Origin: an uncultured Clostridia bacterium
GTDB taxonomy: Bacteria > Bacillota > Clostridia > TANB77 > CAG-508
Direction of reading: 5' to 3'
DNA length: 64,000 bases
Assembly: GCA_948896235.1 (NCBI GenBank)
Contig: CAQUUC010000001.1
Location: forward strand, 372,001 to 436,000
The position numbers and the translations under genes were made by a program. The notes beneath the pieces are model-generated. The model made no database searches. It saw only the letters and a program-made list of their open reading frames with translations, and was not told where the DNA came from. Position 1 is the first letter of the stretch, and each line of letters opens with the position of its first letter. Shown piece by piece: positions 9,511 through 18,053 of this stretch.

Positions 9511-10599
9511 TTATATCTTATTATTAATAAGTTTTTCTAACTTTTCAGTAATATCTCTATTATATTCTTCTGGATCAAATTTATATTTTATATCATATCC
9601 ATATTCTATAAATCGTTTCATTGTTTTATATAACTCCTCTGTAGTTTTTTCTATTACTTCTCCATATTTACCCTTTATATCTTGTAAAGCATCTGCCACA
9701 TTTGTTGTAATTATTGGCTTATTTAATATCAATGCTTCTAAAAACACTACTGGATAACCTTCATAATCAGAACTTAGTATTACAGCATCTGCTAATTTCA
9801 TATATGCATATGGATTTTTCTTTACTCCTAAAAATTTTATTTTGTTTTGTAATCCCATTTTTTCTGCCATTATTTTATAAATTTCTGTATCTTTGCCTTC
9901 TCCTATAAATAGAACTTCAAAATTCATATTATCATTTTTTAATTTCTCACTTGCCTCTAATATTCTTGTTAGCTTTTTTTGTAGTTCGTCATGTCTTCCT
10001 ACGTTTACAAATGTATATATATCCTTTTTCTCTTCAACATTCTCGTTAGATAAGTTTTCTATTTTTTTATAATCAATTAGGTTATTACAAAAAATTACTT
10101 TATCTTTTACGTTTGGGTATACTTCTATAAAACTTTCACAAGCTTTTTTAGAAACAAATACTATTTTTTTAAATTTTTCATATTGTATTTCTCTAAAGAA
10201 TTCCTTAACCTTTTCTTTATCTCCTTTATATAATGCCAAGTAATCAGCATGTCCCCACAATACATTATTTTTAGATGCTGTTCTTGCTACAAATGATGCT
10301 ACTTTAGAATAGGTAGCAAAAGAAGCGGAAAAATCAAATTTATTTTTATATTTTAATGTAAAGTATAGTCTCTTTGCTAGATTAATACCTTTTCTTATAA
10401 GTATATTTTTACATTTACTTGGAGTATATTGTACTATATTTATTCTATTATCTAGATCATGCAAGAATATACCTTGCTTTTCTTCTAATACTAAAGTTAT
10501 TTTATAATCCTTATTAACTAGATAATTAAGCAAAGTTACTAATGCATTTTCTATTCCTCCAACATCCATATGTACTGCTGCAAATAGTATTTTTTTCAT
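9511..10599 (-). CDS. GT4 family glycosyltransferase
   Basis: This 362-aa GT-B enzyme starts MKKILFAAVHMDVGGIENALVTLL with the VGGIE acceptor loop. The C-terminal donor domain has FIGEGKDTE, LGVKKNPYAYMKLAD and SSDYEGYPVVFLEALIL with the E-x7-E glutamates. It is the first gene of the glycan cluster, so its upstream region probably holds the cluster promoter. Related enzymes build capsule or cell-wall glycans; the sugar is unknown. Confidence 0.88.
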   Translation of the reverse strand: MKKILFAAVHMDVGGIENALVTLLNYLVNKDYKITLVLEEKQGIFLHDLDNRINIVQYTPSKCKNILIRKGINLAKRLYFTLKYKNKFDFSASFATYSKVASFVARTASKNNVLWGHADYLALYKGDKEKVKEFFREIQYEKFKKIVFVSKKACESFIEVYPNVKDKVIFCNNLIDYKKIENLSNENVEEKKDIYTFVNVGRHDELQKKLTRILEASEKLKNDNMNFEVLFIGEGKDTEIYKIMAEKMGLQNKIKFLGVKKNPYAYMKLADAVILSSDYEGYPVVFLEALILNKPIITTNVADALQDIKGKYGEVIEKTTEELYKTMKRFIEYGYDIKYKFDPEEYNRDITEKLEKLINNKI

Positions 10600-10690
10600 T
10601 CTTTATAATCATTCCTTTAATTTTTTTATTTATACTTATTCTAATGTGCTAATTATACCATAATATATAGTTTTCTACTATAAAAAAACA

Positions 10691-10714
10691 AAAAAAATAG
10701 AGTTTTTAACTCTA
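10691..10714 (-). terminator. Terminator of rpmE
   Basis: TAGAGTT and AACTCTA form a 7-bp stem with a three-base loop, followed on the minus strand by a run of seven T. It lies 16 bases past the rpmE stop and separates it from the glycan cluster. Confidence 0.85.
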
Positions 10715-10729
10715 CTTTCCTTATATACA

Positions 10730-10930
10730 TTATGCAATTCCATATTTTTTCTTGAATTTATCTGCTCTACCACCTGTTGTGTTTAATTTTAAGCTACCTG
10801 TCCAAAATGGATGACATTTTGAGCAAACATCTACTTTTATATCTTTTTTTGTTGATTTTGTTGTAAAAACATTTCCACATGCACATGTTATTGTTGTTTC
10901 TGTAAATTCTGGATGTAATCCTTCTTTCAT
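10730..10930 (-). CDS. rpmE: 50S ribosomal protein L31, zinc-binding type
   Basis: The 66-aa protein matches the L31 family along its whole length, beginning MKEGLHPEF and ending GGRADKFKKKYG. The four zinc ligands are C16, C18, C36 and C39, so this is the zinc-containing (C+) paralogue. L31 sits at the subunit interface of the ribosome. It appears monocistronic, with its own terminator downstream and a small membrane-protein gene 141 bases upstream. Confidence 0.97.
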   Translation of the reverse strand: MKEGLHPEFTETTITCACGNVFTTKSTKKDIKVDVCSKCHPFWTGSLKLNTTGGRADKFKKKYGIA

Positions 10931-11071
10931 TTTGTGTTCACCTCTTTTTCTTATTTATTAAATTTGCTAACTAATATCTTAACACAAATTTTATATGATT
11001 TCAACTAAAAGTTGAAAATTTTACCTATTTTATTGTTAATAATTTGTTAAAGCTTAATATTCAAATATATT

Positions 11072-11233
11072 TTACTTTTTATTTTCTTCATTATTCTTCT
11101 CTAGCATATATTGTGCTGATGTTCTTAATTCTTCAAGAAATGGTAATTTGTTTACTAATTTTATCATTATATTAAACAAGCAAGCAACGATCAAAATAAA
11201 AAGTCCTACTTTTTTCCATATTTTAGCTGCCAT
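11072..11233 (-). CDS. Small single-span membrane protein
   Basis: This 53-aa ORF was found by reading the gap. It starts at ATG 11233 behind a strong CGGAGGAAAAAAT ribosome site and begins MAAKIWKKVGLFILIVACLFN. Residues ~8-27 form one hydrophobic span, followed by an amphipathic, charged tail ending ENNEENKK. The family is unknown to me. The excellent ribosome site and the clean positive-hydrophobic-charged layout support a real gene. It is divergent from the VanW lipoprotein gene at 11355. Confidence 0.75.
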   Translation of the reverse strand: MAAKIWKKVGLFILIVACLFNIMIKLVNKLPFLEELRTSAQYMLEKNNEENKK

Positions 11234-11354
11234 ATTTTTTCCTCCGTTTTTTATACTCTACCTTTATTATTATACTATATTTTAAATTTTTGTCAATATT
11301 ATTAGATTTTTTGGTTACAATATGTAGTAATAATTTTGAAAGGAAGAATTATTA

Positions 11355-12050
11355 ATGAAATTTAAATTCATATATATATTATCTTTATTATCTGTTTTAT
11401 TATTCTTTTTAACTGGTTGTTCAAACAATAGTAACCTAGCTAACGAAACTAATACTGTTTCTGTAAATAGAACAAACACTGAAATTTCTTTAAACAATAC
11501 TTGGAATGAATTATCAAATGTTTCAAACACCACAGATAACACCGTAAATGAAACACATATAGGTATTCACGATATTGAAGAACCTGAAGAGGAATTAGCT
11601 TCTTTTTCAACAAAACTTGGAGGAAAAGATACTCCAAGAAGTCGAAATATAGGTATTACTACCTCTACCTTAAACGAAACTATTGTGAATAATGGTGAAA
11701 CCTTTTCCTTTTGTGGAACAATAGGAAATCCAACAGCTGATAGAGGATATGAAGAAGCGGATTCTTTTGATGCTGATGGAAATACAGTACAAACTTTAGG
11801 TGGTGGTAATTGTCAAGTAAGTAGTACTCTATATAATGTAGTTTTAAAAATAAAAGATTTAGAAGTAAAAGAAAGACATGCTCACATTAAACCAGTTCAT
11901 TATGTTGAAAAAGATAAAGATGCAACCGTAGCTTATGGTAGTGTAGATTTTAAATTTAAGAACAATACTGGCAGTAAAATAAAAATTTATGCTAATTCTG
12001 ATTTAAATAGTGTTAATATACGAATTGTAAAACTATCCTCTAATTCGTAA
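11355..12050 (+). CDS. VanW-domain lipoprotein
   Basis: This 231-aa protein has a type II signal peptide; the lipobox LTGC puts the lipidated cysteine near residue 22. A Ser/Thr/Asn-rich linker runs to about residue 80. The VanW domain follows, with NNGETFSFCGTIGNPT, GGGNCQVSSTLYN and a final beta-rich stretch FKFKNNTGSKIKIYA. VanW proteins are of uncertain biochemical function and are often linked to the cell wall. The start follows GAAAGGAAGAA. It is one of three plus-strand genes in the window. A second, larger VanW protein is at 59060-60839. Confidence 0.88.
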   Translation: MKFKFIYILSLLSVLLFFLTGCSNNSNLANETNTVSVNRTNTEISLNNTWNELSNVSNTTDNTVNETHIGIHDIEEPEEELASFSTKLGGKDTPRSRNIGITTSTLNETIVNNGETFSFCGTIGNPTADRGYEEADSFDADGNTVQTLGGGNCQVSSTLYNVVLKIKDLEVKERHAHIKPVHYVEKDKDATVAYGSVDFKFKNNTGSKIKIYANSDLNSVNIRIVKLSSNS

Positions 12051-12079
12051 TATCAATATATTCTAATTGCAAAATAAAT

Positions 12080-12101
12080 GGGCCACATTTCAATGCGACC
12101 C
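12080..12101. terminator. Shared terminator between the VanW lipoprotein gene and greA
   Basis: GGGCCACATT pairs with AATGCGACCC (G-T pairs included), with T-rich sequence on the minus side. It lies in the convergent gap, so it probably serves both genes. Confidence 0.75.
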
Positions 12102-12110
12102 CTTATATTT

Positions 12111-12587
12111 CTATTTCTTTATAGCTAAGATTTTATATTTAGCTGTTCCAGCAGGAATTTTAAATTCTACTTCTTCCCCTTCTTTTGCTCCAAGAAGTGC
12201 TGCTCCTATTGGTGATTCATTAGAAATTCTATTTTGTGCTAAATCAACTTCCGTTGAACCAACTATTGTATATTCTGCTTCTTCATTAAATTCTATATCT
12301 AAAACTTTAACTGTGTTTCCTACTTGGACAGTAGTAGTATCTATTTCAGATTCATCTATAATTTTAGCATATCTCAATTTTGTTTCTAATCCAGCTATTT
12401 TTATTTCATTTGCTGCTTGTGCATTTTTTGCTTCATCATATTCAGAATTTTCTGATAAATCTCCAAATCCTAATGCTATTTTTATACGTTCTGCTATTTC
12501 AGCTCTTTTTTCTGTTCTTAAATATTCTAATTCTTTCTCTAATTTATCATAACCTTCTTGTGTTAATATTACTTCTTTTTCTTCCAT
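12111..12587 (-). CDS. greA: Transcription elongation factor GreA
   Basis: The 158-aa protein has the full GreA layout: an N-terminal antiparallel coiled coil (LTQEGYDKLEKELEYLRT, GDLSENSEYDEAKNAQ with the acidic tip that reaches the polymerase active site) and a C-terminal FKBP-like domain (SPIGAALLGAKEGEEVEFKIP). It rescues backtracked RNA polymerase by stimulating transcript cleavage. It has a clear sigma-A promoter at 12645-12673. Confidence 0.97.
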   Translation of the reverse strand: MEEKEVILTQEGYDKLEKELEYLRTEKRAEIAERIKIALGFGDLSENSEYDEAKNAQAANEIKIAGLETKLRYAKIIDESEIDTTTVQVGNTVKVLDIEFNEEAEYTIVGSTEVDLAQNRISNESPIGAALLGAKEGEEVEFKIPAGTAKYKILAIKK

Positions 12588-12644
12588 AATATAACGTCTC
12601 CTCTCAAATACAAATGTGCTCTGTATTGTTTTTATATTGACACT

Positions 12645-12673
12645 ATCTTAAGATAATTCTTACAGTTTGTCAA
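12645..12673 (-). promoter_or_regulatory. Sigma-A promoter of greA
   Basis: On the minus strand TTGACA (12668-12673), 17 nt, then TAAGAT (12645-12650). The -10 box lies within the palindrome ATCTTAAGAT. Confidence 0.75.
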
Positions 12674-12682
12674 GAGAAAATC

Positions 12683-13606
12683 TTAAATTTTTAAATATTC
12701 CTGATTATTAATTATTCCATTTCTTCCAATTAAATTTACAATTTTTATATTATCTTCTTGTATCATATTAATTATATCTTCATATTTTTTTCCGTCTAAC
12801 ATCTTTTCATATAATACTTTTTTATCAAACTTTTTATACTCTGTTATATCAAGGTTATTTATTTTATCATTATATGATATTTGAAAACCCAAAATATTAA
12901 TCCCATTAAAAAGTTTTGATTTAACGATAGTTTCCTTATTCATTTGAATAATAATTGCTTTTGTGTTTATATTAAATAAATTTAATAGTTCTTCATCAAA
13001 ATCGAAATTAACAATGAATTTAGCTTTTAAAAGACTTTTTCTCTTATTGTTTGTTACAGTTATTGCAATTCCTAAGCTTTCCAAATAATTTGTAATTCTA
13101 ATAAAATTTTTGATTTTAGGAGTAACTATATTTATTCTTTTAAATTTTTGTGAAAGATATATTATAGAGTTTTCACTAAGTTCGTTTAAATTATTTAATA
13201 ATATATGTACTTCCTGTGAAATTGTATCTTCTCTTCTAATTTTACAGATATAATCAATAATATTATCTATTAAATAATATGGTAGTGTTTTACCTTTATA
13301 AATATATATTCTCTTCTTATATAACTGATTATTTAATTCTTGTAATTCATTTAAGTAATTCGATAGAACTACTTTATTAGTTGATTTCTTAATTATTTTT
13401 GTAATAATATTTATAGTTAGGTTATTATTAATTCTTTTATATGGTAAAACACATATATTATTATTTTTTATTGTTAATACACAAAATAGTTTCTTAAATA
13501 TATATATAATATATTTAAGAGGAAGCGGAATTGTAGAATCTTTTTTAAAGATTTCATTTATGTTGTCCAATTCTTTTATATAAAGTACCTCGTAAATAAA
13601 AATCAC
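12683..13606 (-). CDS. Hypothetical protein, possibly Rossmann-like
   Basis: I do not recognise this 307-aa protein. It is very rich in Ile, Asn and Lys and has no signal peptide. The first ~55 residues include a hydrophobic stretch (LKYIIYIFKKLFCVLTI). The middle (KRINIVTPKIKNFIRITNYL, GIAITVTNNKRKSL, KFIVNFDFDEELL) alternates strand-like and helical segments as in a Rossmann-type nucleotide-binding fold; this is inference only. The start is weak: GTG at 13606, or possibly an unusual start a few codons later. It lies between thyX and greA. Confidence 0.55.
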   Translation of the reverse strand: MIFIYEVLYIKELDNINEIFKKDSTIPLPLKYIIYIFKKLFCVLTIKNNNICVLPYKRINNNLTINIITKIIKKSTNKVVLSNYLNELQELNNQLYKKRIYIYKGKTLPYYLIDNIIDYICKIRREDTISQEVHILLNNLNELSENSIIYLSQKFKRINIVTPKIKNFIRITNYLESLGIAITVTNNKRKSLLKAKFIVNFDFDEELLNLFNINTKAIIIQMNKETIVKSKLFNGINILGFQISYNDKINNLDITEYKKFDKKVLYEKMLDGKKYEDIINMIQEDNIKIVNLIGRNGIINNQEYLKI

Positions 13607-13668
13607 CTTATTTCTATTTTTTTAATTATATTATAGAAATAAGGTTTTATTACAATTATTATATTGGT

Positions 13669-14337
13669 TTAGAAATCTTCTACCATTAATTTTGCATAAT
13701 AATCTGGATTAAAATCTTCATCATATGGTATTTCATCAAATATTTCAGGCATTTGTTCTTTAAAGTATCTTAATAATGGTATCATTACTTGACGAATAGC
13801 AGGATGAACATGATTATTTGCACGTAAGCTAAATATATGTTTCCATTCTCTTATATTGGCTGTCATTGTATATTCTGCAGCTGTTGAATGTGGTAAAAGA
13901 TTTCTACACATATCTGTAGTTGCTCCTAACTCTTTCATCTTAATATATCCATTTTCAATTTCTTGCATTGTTTTTTTCCATACTTCGTACATTTCTTTGT
14001 CTTCCATATAAACAGGATTCATAAAAGATATTTCATTTCCATATTTATCCTTATCATAACTACAATATCTTGTAGATTCAACTGAAAAGCTTGCAAATCT
14101 ATGTCTTGTTAAATCTTTATAAGAACCTATATCATTATAAATTCTTACTGTAATTTTTTCATGTTCTAATACAGATTCATGTCCTCTATTAAGGCAATTT
14201 TTTAATAAATTTTTATAACTTTCATCTGTTATTTTATCTTCTGAACGATAACATGTTCTACATGCTCTTTCTATTCTTTGCATTATTTGCTTTCCATCAA
14301 ATTTTTCTACTTTTACCCATGGTTCAACAATTCTCAT
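13669..14337 (-). CDS. thyX: FAD-dependent thymidylate synthase ThyX
   Basis: The 222-aa protein has the diagnostic ThyX motif RHRFASFSVESTR near residue 79 (RHRxxSxxxxSxR), which binds FAD and dUMP. It also has the upstream RACRTCYRSED region and the downstream NLLPHSTAAEYTMTANIREWKHI. It makes dTMP from dUMP using methylene-tetrahydrofolate and NADPH through FAD, without needing dihydrofolate reductase. No ThyA is present in this window. Confidence 0.96.
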   Translation of the reverse strand: MRIVEPWVKVEKFDGKQIMQRIERACRTCYRSEDKITDESYKNLLKNCLNRGHESVLEHEKITVRIYNDIGSYKDLTRHRFASFSVESTRYCSYDKDKYGNEISFMNPVYMEDKEMYEVWKKTMQEIENGYIKMKELGATTDMCRNLLPHSTAAEYTMTANIREWKHIFSLRANNHVHPAIRQVMIPLLRYFKEQMPEIFDEIPYDEDFNPDYYAKLMVEDF

Positions 14338-14436
14338 TTTAATACCTCCATATATTTACTTTATTTACTATATCAAATAAGATATTTTTTTTCAACAAAA
14401 AAGAAGAAATATTTTCATATTTCTTCTTAAATATTT

Positions 14437-15312
14437 CTATTCTCCTCTTCCTTCTGGAAGTGCTGGCATATCTAAAACTACTTTTATTTTTAATATATAG
14501 CTTACAGTTCTACCAAATCTACTATTTTTAATTCTTTGCCATAGTGATGGTTTTACTTCTATTCTTGTATCAGCTATAAAACTATTTTGTTCTTCTTGTA
14601 CAGATGAAACAGCATTTGTTACAACATTATTTACAGCTGGTGCCACTTCAACTTTTTGCTCTTCCATAACTTCTTCTTTATCATAATCAACTGGTGTTGG
14701 TATCACTTTTAATGCATCTGCCACTTCAATTCCTATGTAACTTAATGCTTTTGATCTATCTTCTATTCTTTCCATATCGATTTCAATATGTAAGTTTGAC
14801 TCTAGATTTACAATTCTAGCATTAATCAATTTTACTGCATCTTGATAATTTTGTGAGGTAGTACTTTTTGATCTTCCTATAATTCCTAATGTATCTATAA
14901 TATCTTCACCAAATTGGCTTTCTGCATTTTTAACAGTATTTTTCCAATCTTTTCCTTTGTTTTGAACTGTTTCTAATAAATCTTTTAAATTTCCTGAAAG
15001 AATTATATTCTTTTCTCTTTGTCTTATTAACTCTTCTATTTGTTTTGTATTTTCTTCGAATTGATTTGTAGCATATTCAACTAACCCATAAGCTGCTTTA
15101 TATACAGTTTTTGGGAAGTTCTTCTTTTTAGGATATTCTATTAAATATGTTTTTATAGATTCAATTAAATCTTTGAAGTAAGAATCTTCGTCTAATTGAA
15201 CTATTTGTTTTTTACTATTTGGATTTATTAATTTTTGTACTTTATCAATGTTAGATAAAATCTTTTCTTCCGTAATTACCATTCTTACGTTTACTATGCC
15301 ACTTCTAGACAT
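14437..15312 (-). CDS. Hypothetical protein, mostly helical
   Basis: I do not recognise this 291-aa protein. It has no signal peptide. Residues ~30-200 are predicted helical with heptad-like spacing (YATNQFEENTKQIEELIRQR, NLKDLLETVQNKGKDWK). A Pro/Val/Glu-rich linker (~205-245) follows, then a basic segment (PSLWQRIKNSRFGRTVSYIL) that could be an amphipathic membrane anchor. It ends MPALPEGRGE. The gene is monocistronic as far as I can see. The function is unknown. Confidence 0.6.
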   Translation of the reverse strand: MSRSGIVNVRMVITEEKILSNIDKVQKLINPNSKKQIVQLDEDSYFKDLIESIKTYLIEYPKKKNFPKTVYKAAYGLVEYATNQFEENTKQIEELIRQREKNIILSGNLKDLLETVQNKGKDWKNTVKNAESQFGEDIIDTLGIIGRSKSTTSQNYQDAVKLINARIVNLESNLHIEIDMERIEDRSKALSYIGIEVADALKVIPTPVDYDKEEVMEEQKVEVAPAVNNVVTNAVSSVQEEQNSFIADTRIEVKPSLWQRIKNSRFGRTVSYILKIKVVLDMPALPEGRGE

Positions 15313-15474
15313 TGTAAACCTCCCTCCTTTGTCCTACGTATATTCTAACTATCAAAATTATACAACTTCTCTTAAGAAAGTACAATAGGATTAATTAAAA
15401 TTCATTTTTCATTTTCGTTACAATTTTATTACACTTATATCTCAAAAGTCAACATTATTTTGCAAATTTTTTCA

Positions 15475-16045
15475 TTATTTTTTTGATAAACCTCTTAGTA
15501 TAGAATTATCAAACTCTTTATATAATTTTGCAATATCTATATCTTTTTCAACTCTTATTTTATAAACTAGGCTAGAGCATGTAAGTCCGAATATTCCGTG
15601 ATGCCATTACTCCTGGATCTCCGTCAATTATTTCTCCTTTTTCCATACCTTCTTTTAGTATATCTTCAATAGTTTTTATGTATTCAATAACCTTGTTTTT
15701 GCACATTATATTACGAGGTTCATTACCCCATATTTGACTAAGAACTATAGTCATAAAATCTTCATACTTTGCTATTATCTTAATTTGTATTAATACAACA
15801 GCTCTTAATTTATCTATTGTATTGTTTACTTTGGAAATTTTAATATCAATACTATTTTTTAATAATTTCATTCCTTCTTCTACAAGAAAGTTAAAAATCT
15901 CTTCTTTACTAGAAAAATGATAATATAAGGTTCCTTTAGCAACCCCTACTGTAGCAGTTATTTCTTCTATACTAGTTGCATCATAACCTTTTTTTGCAAA
16001 CAATTTCATAGACGTTTCGAATATTTTTCTTTTAGTTTTATTCAT
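15475..16045 (-). CDS. TetR-family transcriptional regulator, needs one CGG +1 shift
   Basis: The start is ATG 16045 behind ATAGGTGAATGT. Residues ~1-50 form the TetR HTH (KIFETSMKLFAKKGYDATSIEEIT, AKGTLYYHFSSKEEIF). Read normally, the protein stops early at 15572 after MASRNIRTYML. Skipping the C of the in-frame CGG at 15596-15598 gives MASGIFGLTCSSLVYKIRVE and a natural end ILRGLSKK at 15475, for 189 aa, a normal TetR length. It should repress nearby or unlinked genes in response to a ligand. It lies just downstream of the yicC-remA-rpoZ-kinase genes. Confidence 0.8.
15596..15598 (-). other. CGG +1 recoding site in the tetR-like gene
   Basis: Zero frame reads TCA CGG AAT. Skipping the C gives TCA GGA ATA (Ser-Gly-Ile) and restores the TetR C-terminus. 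Confidence 0.85.
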
Positions 16046-16062
16046 ACATTCACCTATTTTTC

Positions 16063-16626
16063 TTAATTTTGTAGCCAATTTTCATAAGCTCTTAAAACTG
16101 TATTACAAACTTCTTCTGGTGTTAAATTTGTTGTATCAACTACTAAATCATAATTTGACATATCATCACGATTTACTTTATATTCCTCTTGCCATCTATT
16201 AGTTTCTTCTTTATGTCTATACAAAATTTTATCTTTTGCCTCTTCTAAATTTGCAAAAGGTTCTGTGTTTTTTCTTGAAGCATCTTCAAAAGCCCTTTTA
16301 GCAGACACTTCTAAATCAACTTTTAGATATACTTTAAAAGAATCTGGTATTGCATACCACCCAAGTTTAGCATCTATAATTAAATTATTACGAGTACTAG
16401 CATAATCTGCTGCACTTTTTTCAATTGTTCTGTCTAAATCTGGATGTTCATTTAAATAAATTTGAAAATCTACAATAGACATTCCTTTTTCAGCCGCTAA
16501 TTTTCTAACATATTGTCCATTTCTATATATTTCATACCCTAATTTATTTTGTAAATTATTTGATAAAGTTCCTTGTCCACTTGCATGATCTCCTGCTATA
16601 GTTATTATGTGTTTCTTTTCTGCCAT
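16063..16626 (-). CDS. Cytidylate kinase-like protein (archaeal CMK type)
   Basis: The chosen start is ATG 16626, because AAAGGTGG is correctly spaced for it; the upstream GTG overlaps that ribosome site. The ~187-aa P-loop kinase has HIITIAGDHASGQGTLSNNL (a variant Walker A), a nucleotide-binding middle (IDAKLGWYAIPDSFKVYLKV) and a lid-like RHKEETNRWQEEYKVN segment. It resembles the short cytidylate kinases of archaea and some Firmicutes, which phosphorylate CMP/dCMP. The position directly after rpoZ is usually near gmk in Firmicutes, so a different nucleotide substrate is possible. Confidence 0.75.
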   Translation of the reverse strand: MAEKKHIITIAGDHASGQGTLSNNLQNKLGYEIYRNGQYVRKLAAEKGMSIVDFQIYLNEHPDLDRTIEKSAADYASTRNNLIIDAKLGWYAIPDSFKVYLKVDLEVSAKRAFEDASRKNTEPFANLEEAKDKILYRHKEETNRWQEEYKVNRDDMSNYDLVVDTTNLTPEEVCNTVLRAYENWLQN

Positions 16627-16647
16627 TTTTAGTGCCACCTTTTCTTC

Positions 16648-16887
16648 TTATTCTTCTACATTATCTTCTTCAACATTTTCTTCAACTTCGCTTTGTTCTT
16701 CTGCTACTGTAACTTTTCCTGCTGCAATTTCATCTGCTGCAAGAGTTACTGTTGAAGCTTCTTCATTGTCAACTAAAGCTTTATCTCCCTTTGATAATTG
16801 TCTTGCTCTTTTTGCAGTTGCTACTACAAGCTCAAATCTGTTATCTACATTTTTTAATAAATCACTTACTGTTGGTTTTACCATCAT
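16648..16887 (-). CDS. rpoZ: RNA polymerase omega subunit
   Basis: The 79-aa protein has the omega core KPTVSDLLKNVDNRFELVVATAKRARQL followed by an acidic, Glu/Val-rich C-terminus. Omega helps assemble the beta-prime subunit. It lies six bases after remA and just before the kinase gene, in the standard Firmicute order yicC-remA-(gmk)-rpoZ. Confidence 0.93.
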   Translation of the reverse strand: MMVKPTVSDLLKNVDNRFELVVATAKRARQLSKGDKALVDNEEASTVTLAADEIAAGKVTVAEEQSEVEENVEEDNVEE

Positions 16888-16893
16888 TTTAAA

Positions 16894-17157
16894 TTACCCT
16901 CTTTCTTCTATTTCTTCTTTATCATCTTTATCAAGTCTTCCTGCCACTGTTTCTGGTTGTACAGCAGATAATATGATATGTCCTGAATCCATTATAACTA
17001 CAGCTCTTGTACGTCTACCATATGTTGCATCTACAGCTGTTCCATTATCTTTTGCTTCTTGTACCATTCTCTTTATTGGTGCTGAATCAGGGCTTACTAT
17101 TGCAACAATTCTATTTGCTGATACAATATTTCCAAATCCTATATTAATTAGTTGCAT
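16894..17157 (-). CDS. remA: RemA/DUF370 DNA-binding regulator
   Basis: The start is ATG 17157 behind GGAGTGTTAATT, giving MQLINIGFGNIVSANRIVAIV as in all RemA proteins. The conserved core SPDSAPIKRMV and TYGRRTRAVVIMDSGHIILSAVQPETV is intact. In Bacillus subtilis RemA binds DNA as a ring-like oligomer and activates matrix and osmoprotection genes. The protein is ~87 aa and lies between yicC and rpoZ as expected. Confidence 0.94.
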   Translation of the reverse strand: MQLINIGFGNIVSANRIVAIVSPDSAPIKRMVQEAKDNGTAVDATYGRRTRAVVIMDSGHIILSAVQPETVAGRLDKDDKEEIEERG

Positions 17158-17168
17158 AATTAACACTC

Positions 17169-18041
17169 CTATTCTATGTTTTGAATTTGTTCACGTATGT
17201 CTTCTAATTCTGTTTTTATATCAATCACTAAATTAGTAATTGATAAGCTGCCAGATTTAGAACCTATCGTGTTGGTTTCTCTGTTCATTTCTTGAATTAA
17301 GAAATCTATTTTCTTACCTATTGGTGTGTTTGCATTTATTAATTCTTTAAATTGATTAATATGGCTATTCAACCTTGTAATTTCTTCTTCAACCGAGCAT
17401 TTATCAGCATAAATCACAACTTCTTCAGCAAGTCTATCTTTATCTACTATATCTGTTTTTAAAATTTCTTTAATTCTTGCTTCTAATTTTACTACATATT
17501 CGCTAACAAGTCCAGTAGAATATTTAGAAATTTCACAAACTTTTTCTAAAACTTTTTCTATCCTTACACTTAAATCTTCTTTTATCTTATTTCCTTCATT
17601 TTCTCTCATTTGTAAAAAATTAGTAATTGCTTCATTTAGGCATATTAATAATTCTTTCCAAATTGTATCTTCATCGTCTATATTTTCAATTGTTAATACA
17701 TCTGGAAATTTTGATATTTCGGTAACAGGTATATTTTCATTTATTCCATTTTCATGTGCAATTGTCTTTAATTCTTTTATATATATTCCCGCTAATTCTT
17801 TGTTTATTCTAATATCTTTTCCCTCTGCACTATTATTTTCAAAACTAACAAAAATATCAATTTTTCCTCTTGAAATTTTAGAAGAAATTTCTTTTTTTAT
17901 CTTTTCTTCTAGGTAACTAATACTTCTTGGTAATTTTACTGTAATATCATTATATCTATGATTTACAGATTTAATTTCAATATTATATATCCTATTACTA
18001 TTTTCATATCTTGCTCTTCCAAAGCCCGTCATACTTTTCAT
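17169..18041 (-). CDS. YicC/YloC-family endoribonuclease
   Basis: This 290-aa protein begins MKSMTGFGRARYENSNRIYNIEIKSVNHRYNDI, the family signature. It ends with the DUF1732 region (GSKSGSLSITNLVIDIKTELEDIREQIQNIE). Family members are hexameric, metal-dependent endoribonucleases linked to RNA turnover. It heads the yicC-remA-rpoZ operon. Confidence 0.93.
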   Translation of the reverse strand: MKSMTGFGRARYENSNRIYNIEIKSVNHRYNDITVKLPRSISYLEEKIKKEISSKISRGKIDIFVSFENNSAEGKDIRINKELAGIYIKELKTIAHENGINENIPVTEISKFPDVLTIENIDDEDTIWKELLICLNEAITNFLQMRENEGNKIKEDLSVRIEKVLEKVCEISKYSTGLVSEYVVKLEARIKEILKTDIVDKDRLAEEVVIYADKCSVEEEITRLNSHINQFKELINANTPIGKKIDFLIQEMNRETNTIGSKSGSLSITNLVIDIKTELEDIREQIQNIE

Positions 18042-18053
18042 AGCTTTTTCTCC

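Noticed and set aside
12067..12552. 161-codon plus-strand ORF opposite greA
   Set aside because: It mirrors greA on the other strand; GreA is a certain call.
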